This document shows positions 1 to 8,642 of a stretch of 19,982 nucleotides of DNA, one piece after another. Each line of letters opens with the position of its first letter. The stretch's first letter is position 1. Under the pieces are notes generated by a model, which worked only from the letters and a program-made list of their open reading frames with translations, was not told the origin of the DNA and made no database searches. Source of the DNA: Neolecta irregularis DAH-3 (lineage: Eukaryota; Ascomycota; Neolectomycetes; Neolectales; Neolectaceae); the NCBI GenBank assembly GCA_001929475.1, contig LXFE01000422.1, positions 1,562-21,543 on the forward strand, given 5' to 3'. The position numbers and the translations under genes are program-made.

Positions 1-100
1 CCATTTATAGCTGTATCAATTTATAGCCGCTTAGCTATCAACCGCTGTTTATGCAAAGCCTGCTGTTTATCCGCCCAAAGTTCTGCCGTCCTAGAGCCGC

Positions 101-146
101 GATCCTGAAATATCCTGCCCGATCCTGAAATATCCTGCCCGATCCT
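101..146. repeat. 20-bp perfect tandem duplication (2.3 copies)
   Basis: The unit GATCCTGAAATATCCTGCCC is present twice without mismatch (101-120 and 121-140), followed by the first six bases of a third copy. It lies just upstream of the proposed start of the zinc-finger gene, so it may fall in its promoter or 5' UTR. No function is evident. Confidence 0.9.
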
Positions 147-169
147 ATTCACGCTCCACCGTAAACACA

Positions 170-1591
170 ATGACCGCCCTGCACAAAACCCAGCCGCAAA
201 ACACAGACGGCCACCGTGCGGCGGCAGTCGGCAGCCCGCCGGGAAACAGCATGTCCTTGCACAAGCGTCCATGCTGACCGGCAGACACAAGCCATGTTCC
301 GTGCAAGTTCTTCCGCCAAGGCGCCTGCACCGCCGGCCGCAGCTGCCAGTTCTCGCACATCGTCGAGACGGAGCACTTGGTGTGCAAGTACTTTCAAAAG
401 GGAAACTGCAAGTTTGGCACAAAGTGCGCACTGGCCCATATTCTTGCAGACGGCCGGCGGGTGCCTTCGCGCTCGCCGCATTACACGCCGGGAGGCACGC
501 TGCCTGCCTCGCTGCAGCTGGGCAGCCGCATTGTTCCCGCGGGCGCAGCGCGATCCGGGCCGTCGGCCCTGCACAACGGCCTTGTCATGTCCCGCAAGTC
601 GCAGTCCCCTCGCGACGAGTTTCCCGCCCTGTCTTCGAATCCCGCCCAGCGCTCGTTCCCGATGCCGATCCCTAACCAGTTCCCATCGATCTCAAGCCCG
701 TTCCATCCGCCAACCACCGCCGGCTTTGCCGCCAAGACCCTCGGCCCGCTCGACGCTACCCTGCCGCCGTCCCTCGACTCCAACTCGCTGTCCTATTTTG
801 CGCGCCACGGCCCCGTTGCCGCGTCGGTGCCCTCCAGGTTTGGACGCTCGCTCGGCTCCTCCGCGTCGCCCTACACACACACCTCCTTGTTTATCCACAG
901 CGACAAGGCCCGCGATCTTCCCTCCGGCCGCGCCCCAGGCTCGCCCCGCAACTCCTCGGCGTTTGCCCACGACAGGCACCGTCAGTCGATACTCTCCCGC
1001 CCCGCCGCCGTGTCGTCAAGCTTTCCCGCCCGCGGCTGGCCTGCAAACAACAGCGCCGATGAAGCGGTCGATGACGATATAGAGTTTGCGCTCGAAGAAG
1101 AGTTTGTTCCCACTTCGCTGCACGAGGATGTGTTTTCGCCTCAAGAACGACAGCGCCGTCTGTCTCGTCATGGACAACGAGAAAGCATGGAACGCGAAGC
1201 ACGAAACGCCCTCTATTCCCCTCCCGTCGAGCTTTCTTCCAGTTCAGGCTCAATTCCAAGAGGCACGCCCCCCTCTTCATCTCGCTTTGGCGCTCTATTT
1301 AGCTCTCGATATTCTAAAGACGATCTCGTCTCGCCAAACTCGGGACACGTCGCTTCCCCATTACGCAGGTCGGTAGATCTCGTGTCACTTCACACTAGTC
1401 AACGTATACTCGACTTTGATCCTACCCCAGATTCCAGACCCCCAGACTTTCTCTACGTCCCACCCGTCACTGCAACACACAATCAAAAATCGTCCGTCGC
1501 CTCCATTCATCCAGACGACGATACAACCTTCTTCATGGACGACCCAGATGAAAGTCTGGTTACAGCAGAAATGCACAAAGTGTTGATTTAG
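170..1591 (+). CDS. CCCH-type zinc-finger protein (Lee1-like)
   Basis: Probable RNA-binding protein with two tandem CX7CX5CX3H zinc fingers. With the model below the first finger uses C22, C30, C36 and H40 and the second C49, C57, C63 and H67. The remaining ~380 residues are low-complexity, rich in Ser, Pro and Arg, with a conserved-looking stretch SSRFGALFSSRYSKDD near residue 340-355. Proposed exons: 170-215 and 285-1591 (450 aa). The second exon is certain. The first is tentative: an in-frame TGA at 275-277 forces an intron whose 3' end is the CAG at 284, just after a CTGAC branch site at 274-278, and only the donor at 216 gives the right phase from ATG 170. That intron (69 nt) is longer than every other one here. 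The 5' two thirds is strongly GC-rich compared with the 3' end and with neighbouring genes. The family resembles fungal Lee1-like proteins whose N-termini carry an SHVPCKFFRQGAC-type finger; the role is unknown. Confidence 0.8.
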
Positions 1592-1860
1592 TAACGGAAT
1601 ATATACGGTACATAGAAGGGATTATTTACGATTGGAATTTCAAAAAGCAAGAATTCACTTGAATAATTGGGGGTTTGATCGAGGTGGTAGGTAACTTAAA
1701 ATTGACTCGGGGTTTCTAAAAGATGTATACATTCGCTTTGTGTTGTGTTTCTCCTGTTTCGCGTAAGACACGCGTGTCTTAACCAACCACCATACTCGCC
1801 CGACATTCTCGATACTCGCCCGATACTCGTAGCCAGATATTCTCAATACTCGTACCCGAC
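1592..1860. promoter_or_regulatory. Spacer and EXO1 upstream region with MCB palindrome and ACTCG repeats
   Basis: This stretch separates two genes on the same strand. It holds the 3' flank of the zinc-finger gene, an MCB-centred palindrome (1765-1780), and directly before the EXO1 ATG a run of degenerate repeats built on ATACTCGCCCGA and ATACTCGTA (about 1792-1860). I see no coding region in it. Confidence 0.6.
1765..1780. promoter_or_regulatory. Perfect 16-bp palindrome with MCB box ACGCGT
   Basis: AAGACACGCGTGTCTT equals its own reverse complement. Its core ACGCGT is the MluI cell-cycle box bound by MBF/DSC1 (Mbp1 or Res1/2 type) factors that switch on DNA replication and repair genes at G1/S in yeasts. 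It lies 81 bp upstream of the EXO1 start codon, a place and a target that fit this role. The binding is inferred. Confidence 0.6.
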
Positions 1861-3829
1861 ATGGGCATTCATGGCCTTCTTCCTGCCCTGAAATCAATTC
1901 AACAGAAAACCCATATTCGAGCGTTTGCAGGTCAGACAGTCGGTGTTGATGCCTATGTTTGGCTGTACAAAGGGGCTTTTGCTTGTGCCTTCAACCTGGC
2001 ACTTGGAAAAGACACTACAAAGTGCGATTCTCTTTCTCCCCTGTTGACCGGGAAGATACGTGGACTATGTGATGCATCGAGTGAAAATGCTTCGACATTA
2101 TAATGTTCGTCCGTATATTGTATTAGACGGCGGTTTCCTGCCCAGTAAAGCCAAAACGGAAATTGAACGCAAAAAGTACATCTAAACCAACTTGTATTAA
2201 TCTACTAGACGAAGAGCGGATAGTCGGGCATTAGGATTGAAATTTTTGGCTCAAGGACAGAAAAAGAAGGCTATGGAGCAGTTTAAAAGGTGCTTGGATA
2301 TCACCCCTGAAATGGCCCATCGATTCATTATTGCATGCAATAGTGAATCAACAATTTTCTGATTTTCTAGGAACTCCAGAAAGAACATATCGATTATATC
2401 GTTGCGCCTTATGAAGCAGACGCTCAACTGGCATACCTCGAAAAAAAGGGTCTGATATCAGCCATTATCACTGAAGACTCGGATCTTCTCGTCTACGGCT
2501 GTAAAAAAGTCTTGTTCAAAATGGATCAGTGTGGCGAATGCATTGAAATTGATCGATCGAGATTTGCGGCTACTGCTGATATCAAATTAGCTGGATTCAG
2601 CGATGATACTTTTCGACATATGGCTATGCTTTCTGGCTGTGATTATCTCTCAAATATACCGAATCTCGGTCTAAAGAAAGCCCATAAATACTTGTACAAG
2701 TATAAAACGATCGATAGGGTATAATGCAGCTATTTCATTTCCTTATTTTGCATAGTTTTTCCGAGCGATGGCTTTGGATCCTACTATCAAGATTCCAGAC
2801 GGTTACGAACAAGATTTTTATAAAGCAGATCTTACATTTCGACATCAGCGAGTTTTTTGCCCGGTTTCGAATACGTTGGTGATGTTGAATGAGCCTGAAA
2901 ATCCGGCACTTTTGGAAGGGCAGGATTTTATTGGACCGTACGTCTGTTTTGTTTCAAAATTGTTCATTTTCAGATTATTGTTATCGCATATTGCCCAAGG
3001 GATTGCTCAAGGATACTTGTGTCCCGTCACAAAGAAACCTTTTCGTCATGTTGGTACCTCCGGTAAGGAGAATATTCCTCCGAAATCTTTGAAGAAAACT
3101 GAATCTTGTCCGAAACCTGGTTCTATTGAATCCTTTTTTGGCTCGGAACCGGTCCTCGCGACTGCTACCAGCTCTTTATCTCTAACACCGTTATTTCATA
3201 TTGTTCCGCCCAAGAGGTCTCTGGAAGCAATGCCGATATCGGATGCATCAGAACGTATCGCAAAACGAATCAAGGTCTTCTCGCAGGAACCAACCTCGGC
3301 TAATACCCCAACTATCACCCAAAGTTGCTACTTTACACCTCCTAATAGCCAACAGTCTCTTAAATTTCGAGCGATCCATACTGCTGCAAAGGAAGCCATG
3401 AAGCCTGATGTTGCTGATTCGCCGATCACGCCACCTGAATCCCAGGTTTTAGACCTTGGGGAACCCGAACAAATCGCTGCTGCATCTACCACGGCAGTCA
3501 ACGAATCACTTGAAAAAGCAGAAATTCTGCCACCCTTGGAAGAATATTGTACCCCAACTCCTAAACAACGCTCCAGCAACTTTTCAACAACTGGACCATC
3601 AAAGTTTGCAGAAAATTGGAAATCTCGATTTTCAAATCAATATTCTACACCAACGAGACCAGATCCTACAAAAACTCCATTCATGATGACTAGTTCTTTG
3701 CCCAGATTGGGAATACGGTCTATTGAAATAGCGAGAACAAAAATTAGACTTTCAAAGAACGTGCCTATAGTGGAAAAGGCGGCGGGCACACCATCTTTCT
3801 TTGAAAAGTTTCGGTATGCATTGTCTTGA
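1861..3829 (+). CDS. EXO1: Exonuclease 1 (XPG/FEN family 5'-3' exonuclease and flap nuclease)
   Basis: Nuclear 5'-3' exonuclease of mismatch repair, double-strand break resection and recombination. Six exons: 1861-2021, 2056-2175, 2209-2332, 2371-2718, 2756-2937, 2974-3829, giving 596 aa. The N-terminus starts MGIHGLLPALK, as the family requires (Gly2 after Met removal). Metal ligands fall at the human EXO1 positions: D30 (VGVDAY), D78 (VLDGG), E150 and D152 (APYEAD), D171 and D173 (TEDSD), and D226 (SGCDYL). This exact spacing confirms introns 1-3. The helix-hairpin-helix follows (IPNLGLKKAHKYL). The C-terminal half is unstructured and ends in GTPSFFEKFRYALS. A degenerate PCNA-binding-like motif, PGSIESFF, lacks the usual Gln. 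Introns are 34, 33, 38, 37 and 36 nt; intron 3 (2333-2370) is GC-AG, and intron 5 (2938-2973) is a multiple of three without a stop. Confidence 0.95.
2333..2370 (+). other. GC-AG intron in EXO1 (38 nt)
   Basis: The donor is GCATGC and the acceptor TTCTAG, with a CTGAT branch site just before. Only this junction keeps the frame and the spacing between D78 and E150 seen in human EXO1. The nearest GT donor (2343) gives the wrong frame. Confidence 0.85.
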
Positions 3830-4138
3830 ATGTTAAACTGACAGCGGCTAGACATAGCAATCTTCGATAATGATTGTCTTTGTTTCTCTGGATGGGATTT
3901 AGCCTAGGTGTGTTCGTGTGCGCTTGTGAATACCTGATTTCTTTCGATTGTACAATGAAAAGAATTTCGAATTATAGGGGCTAGTCGGTACTTGAACTCT
4001 CTAGTTGTGATTGGAATTTCTCCCTTGTTCTTTGTAGAACACGTATATTAATACACACCAATTCCTACTTTTTGACGAAATAATATTCCACTTTATTACG
4101 ACTTTGACCTGAAAGAATTCCAGCCTGCAATTCACGAA
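3830..4138. other. Intergenic spacer, no gene seen
   Basis: This 309-bp spacer holds the EXO1 3' flank and the upstream region of the tetraspan gene. It is AT-rich, has no long reading frame, and shows no repeat or RNA gene that I can support. Confidence 0.6.
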
Positions 4139-5076
4139 ATGTTTTCTCTAAAGTGTAGAGAATGCTCGTCTTGGTTAAATACTGACGCACAGCAACCATT
4201 TTCTTTTATAAAATCGCTTTGATAACAGTGTTATCATTCACGGTAGCGTTTGTTGGTACTTTCTGTCCATGGCTCATGCTGATATCAGGCCTTGCAGCGT
4301 TTGGATGTCGATCAAACGCCGTACAGTCATTTTATGTCATCAAGGCGGCGTATACTGGAACAGCAACAGTGCATCTCAAGAAACGAAGTATTGGTGATAT
4401 GATGGATAGCATGGAGAAATCCGCAGATAGAGTCGGTGATAAGGCCGAAAATATAGGTTCTCAAGGTGCACAGAATGCTATTGAAGAGATGCTTGGAAGC
4501 ACAAAGTTGATCGTATATGTTGGTGCAGGAGGTACTGTTCTTTTTGACGAATTCTGATAATGTCAAGGATTGTGTTTTGGGGAGAGCGACTTGGTTTGTG
4601 CCGCATCAAAGTCGAGTCCAGATGAAAAGGATCCATTGAAACTGGTCGATATATTCAACCATTATCCAAGGATGATTCTTCCCTTTTGGTTCCTCATTTT
4701 CGCATTTGGGATTATTGGATTGTCGTTAATAGGCAGTGTCTTAATTTCAATGATCGATACAAGGAAAAGTCTTATCAAGATCACCGACGGGCTACTTGTG
4801 CTAGGATGTATCGTGTTGCTAATGGGTGCATTGCAAGCTGAGCTTGTCATACGGGGGACATTGGACATGATACGGGATGTACCATTCTCAATTTTAACTG
4901 CAACGAGAGGGTATATAGCGTCCGCGATGATCTGGGCTGGGTTCGGGCAAGTGCCTTATCTAGATGAATGCTTACCTAGTAGAGGCAGTTGGGTTGCGAT
5001 TATTCTTCGCCGGCTTATTAAGAACAAGGGAGAAGGGAGAATGCTTAATAAGGTAGGGCAGATGAGTAAAGTATGA
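4139..5076 (+). CDS. Tetraspan membrane protein, Sur7/PalI-like
   Basis: Probable plasma-membrane protein of about 287 aa. Exons 4139-4154, 4193-4531 and 4568-5076. Exon 1 is only 16 nt (M-F-S-L-K plus one base); it is chosen because ATG 4139, a GTAGAG donor and the ACTGAC branch with CACAG acceptor at 4192 join in phase to the open frame beginning TIFFYK. There is one hydrophobic segment near the N-terminus (residues ~8-36), then a ~120-residue polar loop containing G119-L-C121 and C129, then hydrophobic segments at ~155-180 and ~189-212 and a weaker one at ~230-255. One N-terminal segment, a loop with a GLC..C signature and three later segments match the Sur7/PalI (claudin-like) layout of fungal eisosome or pH-sensing proteins. 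Sequence identity is too weak for me to be certain. A run of SIGDMMDSMEKSADRVGDKA in the loop looks amphipathic. Confidence 0.6.
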
Positions 5077-5204
5077 TGTATCATTCTAAAGTGAAATAAT
5101 AATAAAAAGACGACATGAGATATAAAAATGCCTGCGTGTGTATCAGTGCTGTGGAAAATTCCGAGTGCATGTACGCGAAAAGTACATGTGAAACAAGAGT
5201 GATC

Positions 5205-5336
5205 GATGGGTCTAGTAGAGTTACAGAGTATAGAAAGAATTAAAAAAAGGAGTTAGTAGAGTGCGTCAAGTAGAACTGGAGGTCCATCCAGTCTAGTAGA
5301 ATGAGTCTAGAAAAGTCTATCGAGTCTAACAGAATG
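5205..5336. repeat. Degenerate TCTAGTAGAG repeat zone, left
   Basis: Several diverged copies of (GAG)TCTAGTAGAG(T) occur, for example TCTAGTAGAG at 5211 and GTCTAGTAGAATGAGTCTAG near 5291, mixed with GGAGGTCCATCC. The same words recur at 6131-6370 on the other side of the MITE. Confidence 0.7.
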
Positions 5337-5655
5337 CTTCTTTGGTACGCAACACAACACATTTTTATCTGTTTATTTTTTCCTATCACATACGCTATTC
5401 CGTTATCCCCTTATAACACCCCCCCAATCCGCAGAAAATGCATTACCCAGGACTCCCGCCTTCCTCTTTTTGCCTCTAAACCAAAGTTGACTTCCCCCGC
5501 TCAGTCCCGCCAAACGACAGTTTGTGGAAACCTGCAAAAAGAACACGCCCACTGGCAAAATTGACAGTAGCCTATTCCAAATTCAACCTTTTGTCAACGA
5601 GATGGTAAGAGATTGTCAGCTTTTATTTTATCCCAATTTTTAGAAACATCACTTA

Positions 5656-5922
5656 GGGTGCGTTCGCCAGCCACCATTTTGACCCAAATATCATGATATT
5701 AGGTAATTTTGACATATTTCAATTGAACGCAATTCCAACGTTTTCTTGAGATATTCTGACAAATATCTCAAGAAAAGAATACTGATCCAGTCAGTGTTTG
5801 CTCAACAGCCACCATTTTCATCCAAATATCCAAATATTTGTTCCAAAAATCTTAGGGCAAATTCACCAGCCACCATGAAAGAATCTGATGATATCTTTTT
5901 ATGGTGGCTAGCGAACACACCC
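5656..5922. mobile_element. MITE, PIF/Harbinger (Tourist)-like
   Basis: A 267-bp element is bounded by 22-bp terminal inverted repeats. The left end (5656-5677) begins GGGTGCGTTCGCCAGCC; the right end (5901-5922), read on the reverse strand, begins GGGTGTGTTCGCTAGCC; they match at 20 of 22 positions. Both ends are flanked by TTA (5653-5655 and 5923-5925), a 3-bp target duplication typical of PIF/Harbinger elements, whose MITEs commonly start GGG-CTGTTTGG. No transposase is encoded. The interior has two more diverged copies of the end sequence (CAGCCACCATTTT at about 5808, CACCAGCCACCATG at about 5866) and a 15-bp perfect hairpin, suggesting nested or rearranged copies. Confidence 0.8.
5741..5776. 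repeat. 15-bp perfect inverted repeat inside the MITE
   Basis: TTTTCTTGAGATATT (5741-5755) and its exact complement AATATCTCAAGAAAA (5762-5776) flank a 6-nt loop, CTGACA. It could form a hairpin as DNA or RNA; it may be a relic of an inserted smaller element. Confidence 0.85.
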
Positions 5923-6130
5923 TTATTCTTTTTCCTAGCTAGCTCACGTTTATCAGGAAAAGCCTGGCGATGGAAGGCAATTTTTGTCTTTTCTATTTTT
6001 CTACAAGTATGGGCGACTTCTCTGTTATTCCACACTCACACCTGCCCCCGCACCAATCCAACGTTTCCAAATGAAAGTTTACCAAAACAAAGTACTCAAA
6101 ATCGAACGCCGAAGTTGCAGCCTGTGTGCT

Positions 6131-6370
6131 ACAAGTCTAGCAGAGTCTATAGAGCGAGTCTAGTAGATATATCGACTCGATAGAGTGGGTCTAGTAGAGT
6201 TCGACTTGGATGGAGGTTTGTCCATCAATATACACCGGAAAGTCTACAAAGTCTAGTAAAATGATAGTCTAATGGAGTCTATAGAGTCTAGTAGAGCGAG
6301 TCTAGTAGTCGATCGAGTCTGTAGAGTCTAGTGTATATATCGAGTCTAGTAAGTATCGAGTTTGGATGGA
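6131..6370. repeat. Degenerate TCTAGTAGAG repeat zone, right
   Basis: About ten diverged copies of GAGTCTAGTAGAG or GAGTCTATAGAGTC lie in a row, interspersed with TTGGATGGAGGT at about 6208 and 6362. The word set is shared with 5205-5336. Unit length is irregular, so this is not a clean satellite. Confidence 0.75.
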
Positions 6371-6391
6371 GGTGCAATATATATGGTAGAT

Positions 6392-6397
6392 CACGTG
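6392..6397. promoter_or_regulatory. E-box CACGTG upstream of HPC2
   Basis: CACGTG lies 85 bp before the HPC2 start codon. It is the core site of bHLH factors such as Cbf1. A six-base match is weak evidence on its own. Confidence 0.3.
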
Positions 6398-6482
6398 CAC
6401 ACACAGTCCCAAACCGATCCGACTGTATCCATTGAATTGGCTGCGGAAAACAAGTGAGGCCAGTTTCTGCACCAGCAACTCG

Positions 6483-7212
6483 ATGCAGCACTCGCCGCTG
6501 CTTGCTCTCCCTCAATCGAATCTCCCTGATTCCTCTCCCCTCCCAAAGAATACCCATTTTGATCCCTCTCCTCTCCAAAAGAATGTACCTCCTTCTCCCT
6601 CTCCCCACCCAAAACATGGGCATCCAGATCCCGCTCCCCTTCCTACTCCGCCTGCCACTCTCCGCATCCATGTCCCCATAAAAGGCCGCTCCAACGTCGT
6701 CGTAAACTTTACCCGTCTCGCAGAGGAGAAATACGGATGGGCCGCCGTCAATCCAACAGCCGCCGCAAATCTATTGAAAATCACCAAAGATGCAGATTCA
6801 GACGACCAGAGTGACACAAATCCAGACGATACCGCCCCAGAAGACGGCAGTGCCCAGCCCAGCGAGAATGCAGACCTCCAGTCATCCGCCCCAAAGCGCC
6901 AAAAACGGAGAGATAACAAAGACTATGACTACAACGACCCTTTCATCGACGACGCAGAAATGTTGATCGATCAGGCCGCCAGTAAAGATGGCTTCTTTGT
7001 GTTCTCAGGCCCCCTCGTACAGGCCGGACAGCGTGCAAGAATAGAAAAGTATTTATTTTTCCAATTTCATCCCTGACTCGACTAGAATAGACGGGACAAC
7101 AAAACGGAGCAGAGGTAAAGGCTCGCGTGGCGGTGCTCGAGGAGCTAATAGAGGCGCCGCCCGGGGTCGCAATAAGGGACGCACCTCAAGTCAACCTCAA
7201 GTCGAATCTTGA
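6483..7212 (+). CDS. HPC2: Hpc2/ubinuclein-like subunit of the HIR histone chaperone complex
   Basis: Likely nuclear partner of the HIR complex, which deposits H3-H4 independently of replication and represses histone genes. Exons 6483-7048 and 7086-7212 with a 37-nt intron, 230 aa. The Hpc2-related domain is clear at residues ~147-175: DYDYNDPFIDDAEM followed by a DGFFVFSGPL strand. Upstream, VVVNFTRLAEEKYGW (residues ~75-95) matches the N-terminal conserved block of fungal Hpc2 proteins. The first ~60 residues are Pro-rich with imperfect SPLPKN/SPLQKN units, the middle is acidic, and the last exon is Arg/Gly-rich (SRGGARGANRGAARGR), perhaps nucleic-acid binding. ATG 6483 is the first in-frame ATG; the frame extends upstream without one. 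It is much shorter than S. cerevisiae Hpc2, but small versions are common. Confidence 0.82.
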
Positions 7213-7460
7213 TCATACTCTACCAGTTACGGACTATTCTCATGGGTTTTTGTAATGCTTGCCCACAATTTTCACCTCTATTCTTTCGGTTAATGGCATT
7301 TGTAAATAGCATGATTGAAGCGGACAATCGAAAAAATAAACCAAGGCAAAACCGGTTCACCAATATTGCATCCCAACCCAACACCTTATAACCTACATCT
7401 CAAAAAGAATACAACATCAAATATTTCCAAAAGTAGAAAATAACACAAGATACTCATCGC

Positions 7461-8536
7461 TCATGGAAGGTAGGATGCGACAACGTTGACATCCTTAGCT
7501 TCAGTGATAACTTTCCAAGCATCATCGGAAAGTCGCTCCTCCTCCGGCAAGATTGACCAGTGTGGACTAGCTTGCTTCTTGAGCCATCCAAAGTCTTCTA
7601 CCTGGTCCCAAAGGTTGGTAGAATCTTTTGGTAGCTGGACAATTAGACAATCCAAAAAGCATCTATACAAAGATTGATGGGTATATGCTAAACTTGATGC
7701 CGGCACATCCCTCTATGATGGGCTTTGTTCCACAGCAAAGGTAGACGACCAGATCGTGACAATCATGTAATCGTAGCTATCATCAGCATTATGGTAGTAT
7801 CAAAGGTGCCTGATGACAAGAGAGTAGCAAGATAGAGTTTCGGCAGTTGGCTACAAGTGCAGGTCCAGCAATATTTTTGCAGAAAAGTATACAATCTGAA
7901 ACATCTTTCAGAGCTAAAGCAGCGATACTCTCTTCGCGCCCTTGTCCTTGGAGATCGAGAATGCAATTCTTGACATTAGTAATTGTGATATCCTTGCCAT
8001 ATCCGCTTCCAACAAGCGAAAGATCAAGTCTCTCGTTAGACCTCGAGTTCAAGTTAATAGAAGATGGAGACATGGATACTGTCTCTTCCTTTGCATCGTC
8101 CTTCCAATTATCGATCGGAGGTCTCCATAGTACAGAAGCATCCTTTATACTAAGCGCTGAAGGGTTCTTTTGTCTACTAAATTTGAACTCCGGGCGAGGC
8201 GAATGTGTTTCTTTGGCTTTGTCAAGAAGGTCTTTGAGTTCCTTAACGCTCTGACACTGAGTTACGGCCCTGTAAAAGGGGCGTACCTCTAAACATCTTT
8301 TTTGATCATATGACGGGAGATAGGCTGTGGCTTCTGTAACCTCATCTGATAAACGGGAAATAGAAGCAAGGATGAAACTGAGAGCGTCAATACGCTCTGC
8401 TTGGCACCGATTTCCGAGTTCATCGATCTGTTGTTGAAGGCCTTGATAAAATATCAACAACGGCGTTCTCGCCTGGTCGCGGACCTTTTTTGGAATTTTG
8501 GAAATAGGTATAGAACTGGGCTACCATAGTGTCCAT
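7461..8536 (-). CDS. TBCC: Tubulin-folding cofactor C (TBCC/Cin2-like)
   Basis: GTPase activator for beta-tubulin in the last step of tubulin heterodimer folding. Exons (transcript order) 8485-8536, 7810-8441, 7669-7776 and 7461-7634, 321 aa. The N-terminal helices (QFYTYFQNSKK, then GLQQQIDELGNRCQ and SYDQKRCLEVRPFY) match TBCC_N; the C-terminal beta-helix domain starts around KDITITNVKNCILDL. The arginine-finger motif Q-L-R-L-H (R230) matches Q-L-R-V-H of human TBCC and comes directly after intron 2. Intron 1 (8442-8484, 43 nt) has an atypical GTCCGC donor; intron 2 (7777-7809) is GC-AG; intron 3 (7635-7668) is standard. If intron 2 is retained, a stop comes 5 codons later and the arginine finger is lost. 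The start ATG 8536 has an in-frame stop just upstream; a second ATG follows three codons in. The tail meets HPC2 convergently with a 248-bp gap. Confidence 0.88.
7777..7809 (-). other. GC-AG intron in TBCC (33 nt)
   Basis: On the minus strand the junction is CAG|GCACCT ... GATGATAG|CTA, with a CTGAT branch site. It joins SCHQ to LRLHD exactly as the uninterrupted TBCC motif requires. No GT donor gives this frame. Confidence 0.82.
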
Positions 8537-8642
8537 ATCTTACGGGCGACCAGTTTAAGAATGATGAAGTTGGGCGGCGGAAGTGAACTTTTTGAGACAT
8601 GCAACCCAACCCACGCAAGTAGAAATATACCATAATAAACAT

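Larger units (their letters stand above)
5077..6482. other. Repeat-rich 1.4-kb intergenic region
   Basis: This is the longest gene-free stretch inside the window. It contains two zones of TCTAGTAGAG-type degenerate repeats (5205-5336 and 6131-6370), a MITE (5656-5922) and a short hairpin (CATGTAC at 5168-5174, GTACATG at 5182-5188) after the tetraspan gene. Open frames here are accidental: they cross the MITE or the repeats and resemble no family. AATAATAATAAAA at 5092-5105 is a plausible polyadenylation region for the tetraspan gene. Confidence 0.7.

Noticed and set aside
161-284. Intron with donor GTAAAC at 161 for the zinc-finger gene
   Set aside because: It is a good donor sequence, but no upstream ATG within the window is in the required frame, and the intron would be 124 nt.
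216-1280. Long overlapping reading frames on both strands of the zinc-finger gene (for example 216-1082 plus, 149-574 minus, 891-1280 minus)
   Set aside because: They are shadows caused by high GC content. Their products are Arg/Pro/Ala-rich without family resemblance, and the 377-1591 frame contains the conserved zinc finger.
5301-5564. Possible small gene of 87 codons, plus strand
   Set aside because: It begins inside the repeat zone, lacks any known motif and has no introns or codon pattern like the neighbouring genes.
5656-5922. Reading the inverted repeats as a small-RNA hairpin gene
   Set aside because: The TTA target duplication and matching termini are better explained by a MITE. 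Transcription is not indicated.
5746-6183. Possible 145-codon gene, plus strand
   Set aside because: It starts in the MITE hairpin, runs through the MITE end and into the repeat zone, so it is accidental.
6288-6919. Minus-strand reading frames antisense to HPC2
   Set aside because: They are complementary to the Pro-rich and acidic HPC2 coding sequence, with no independent conservation.
7847-8254. Plus-strand 135-codon frame in the TBCC gene
   Set aside because: It is the antisense shadow of the TBCC second exon.
8454-8642. Minus-strand 62-codon frame starting ATG TCT CAA upstream of TBCC
   Set aside because: It is in a different frame from the TBCC domain and does not join it by any in-phase intron; the MDTMVAQFYTYF reading does.
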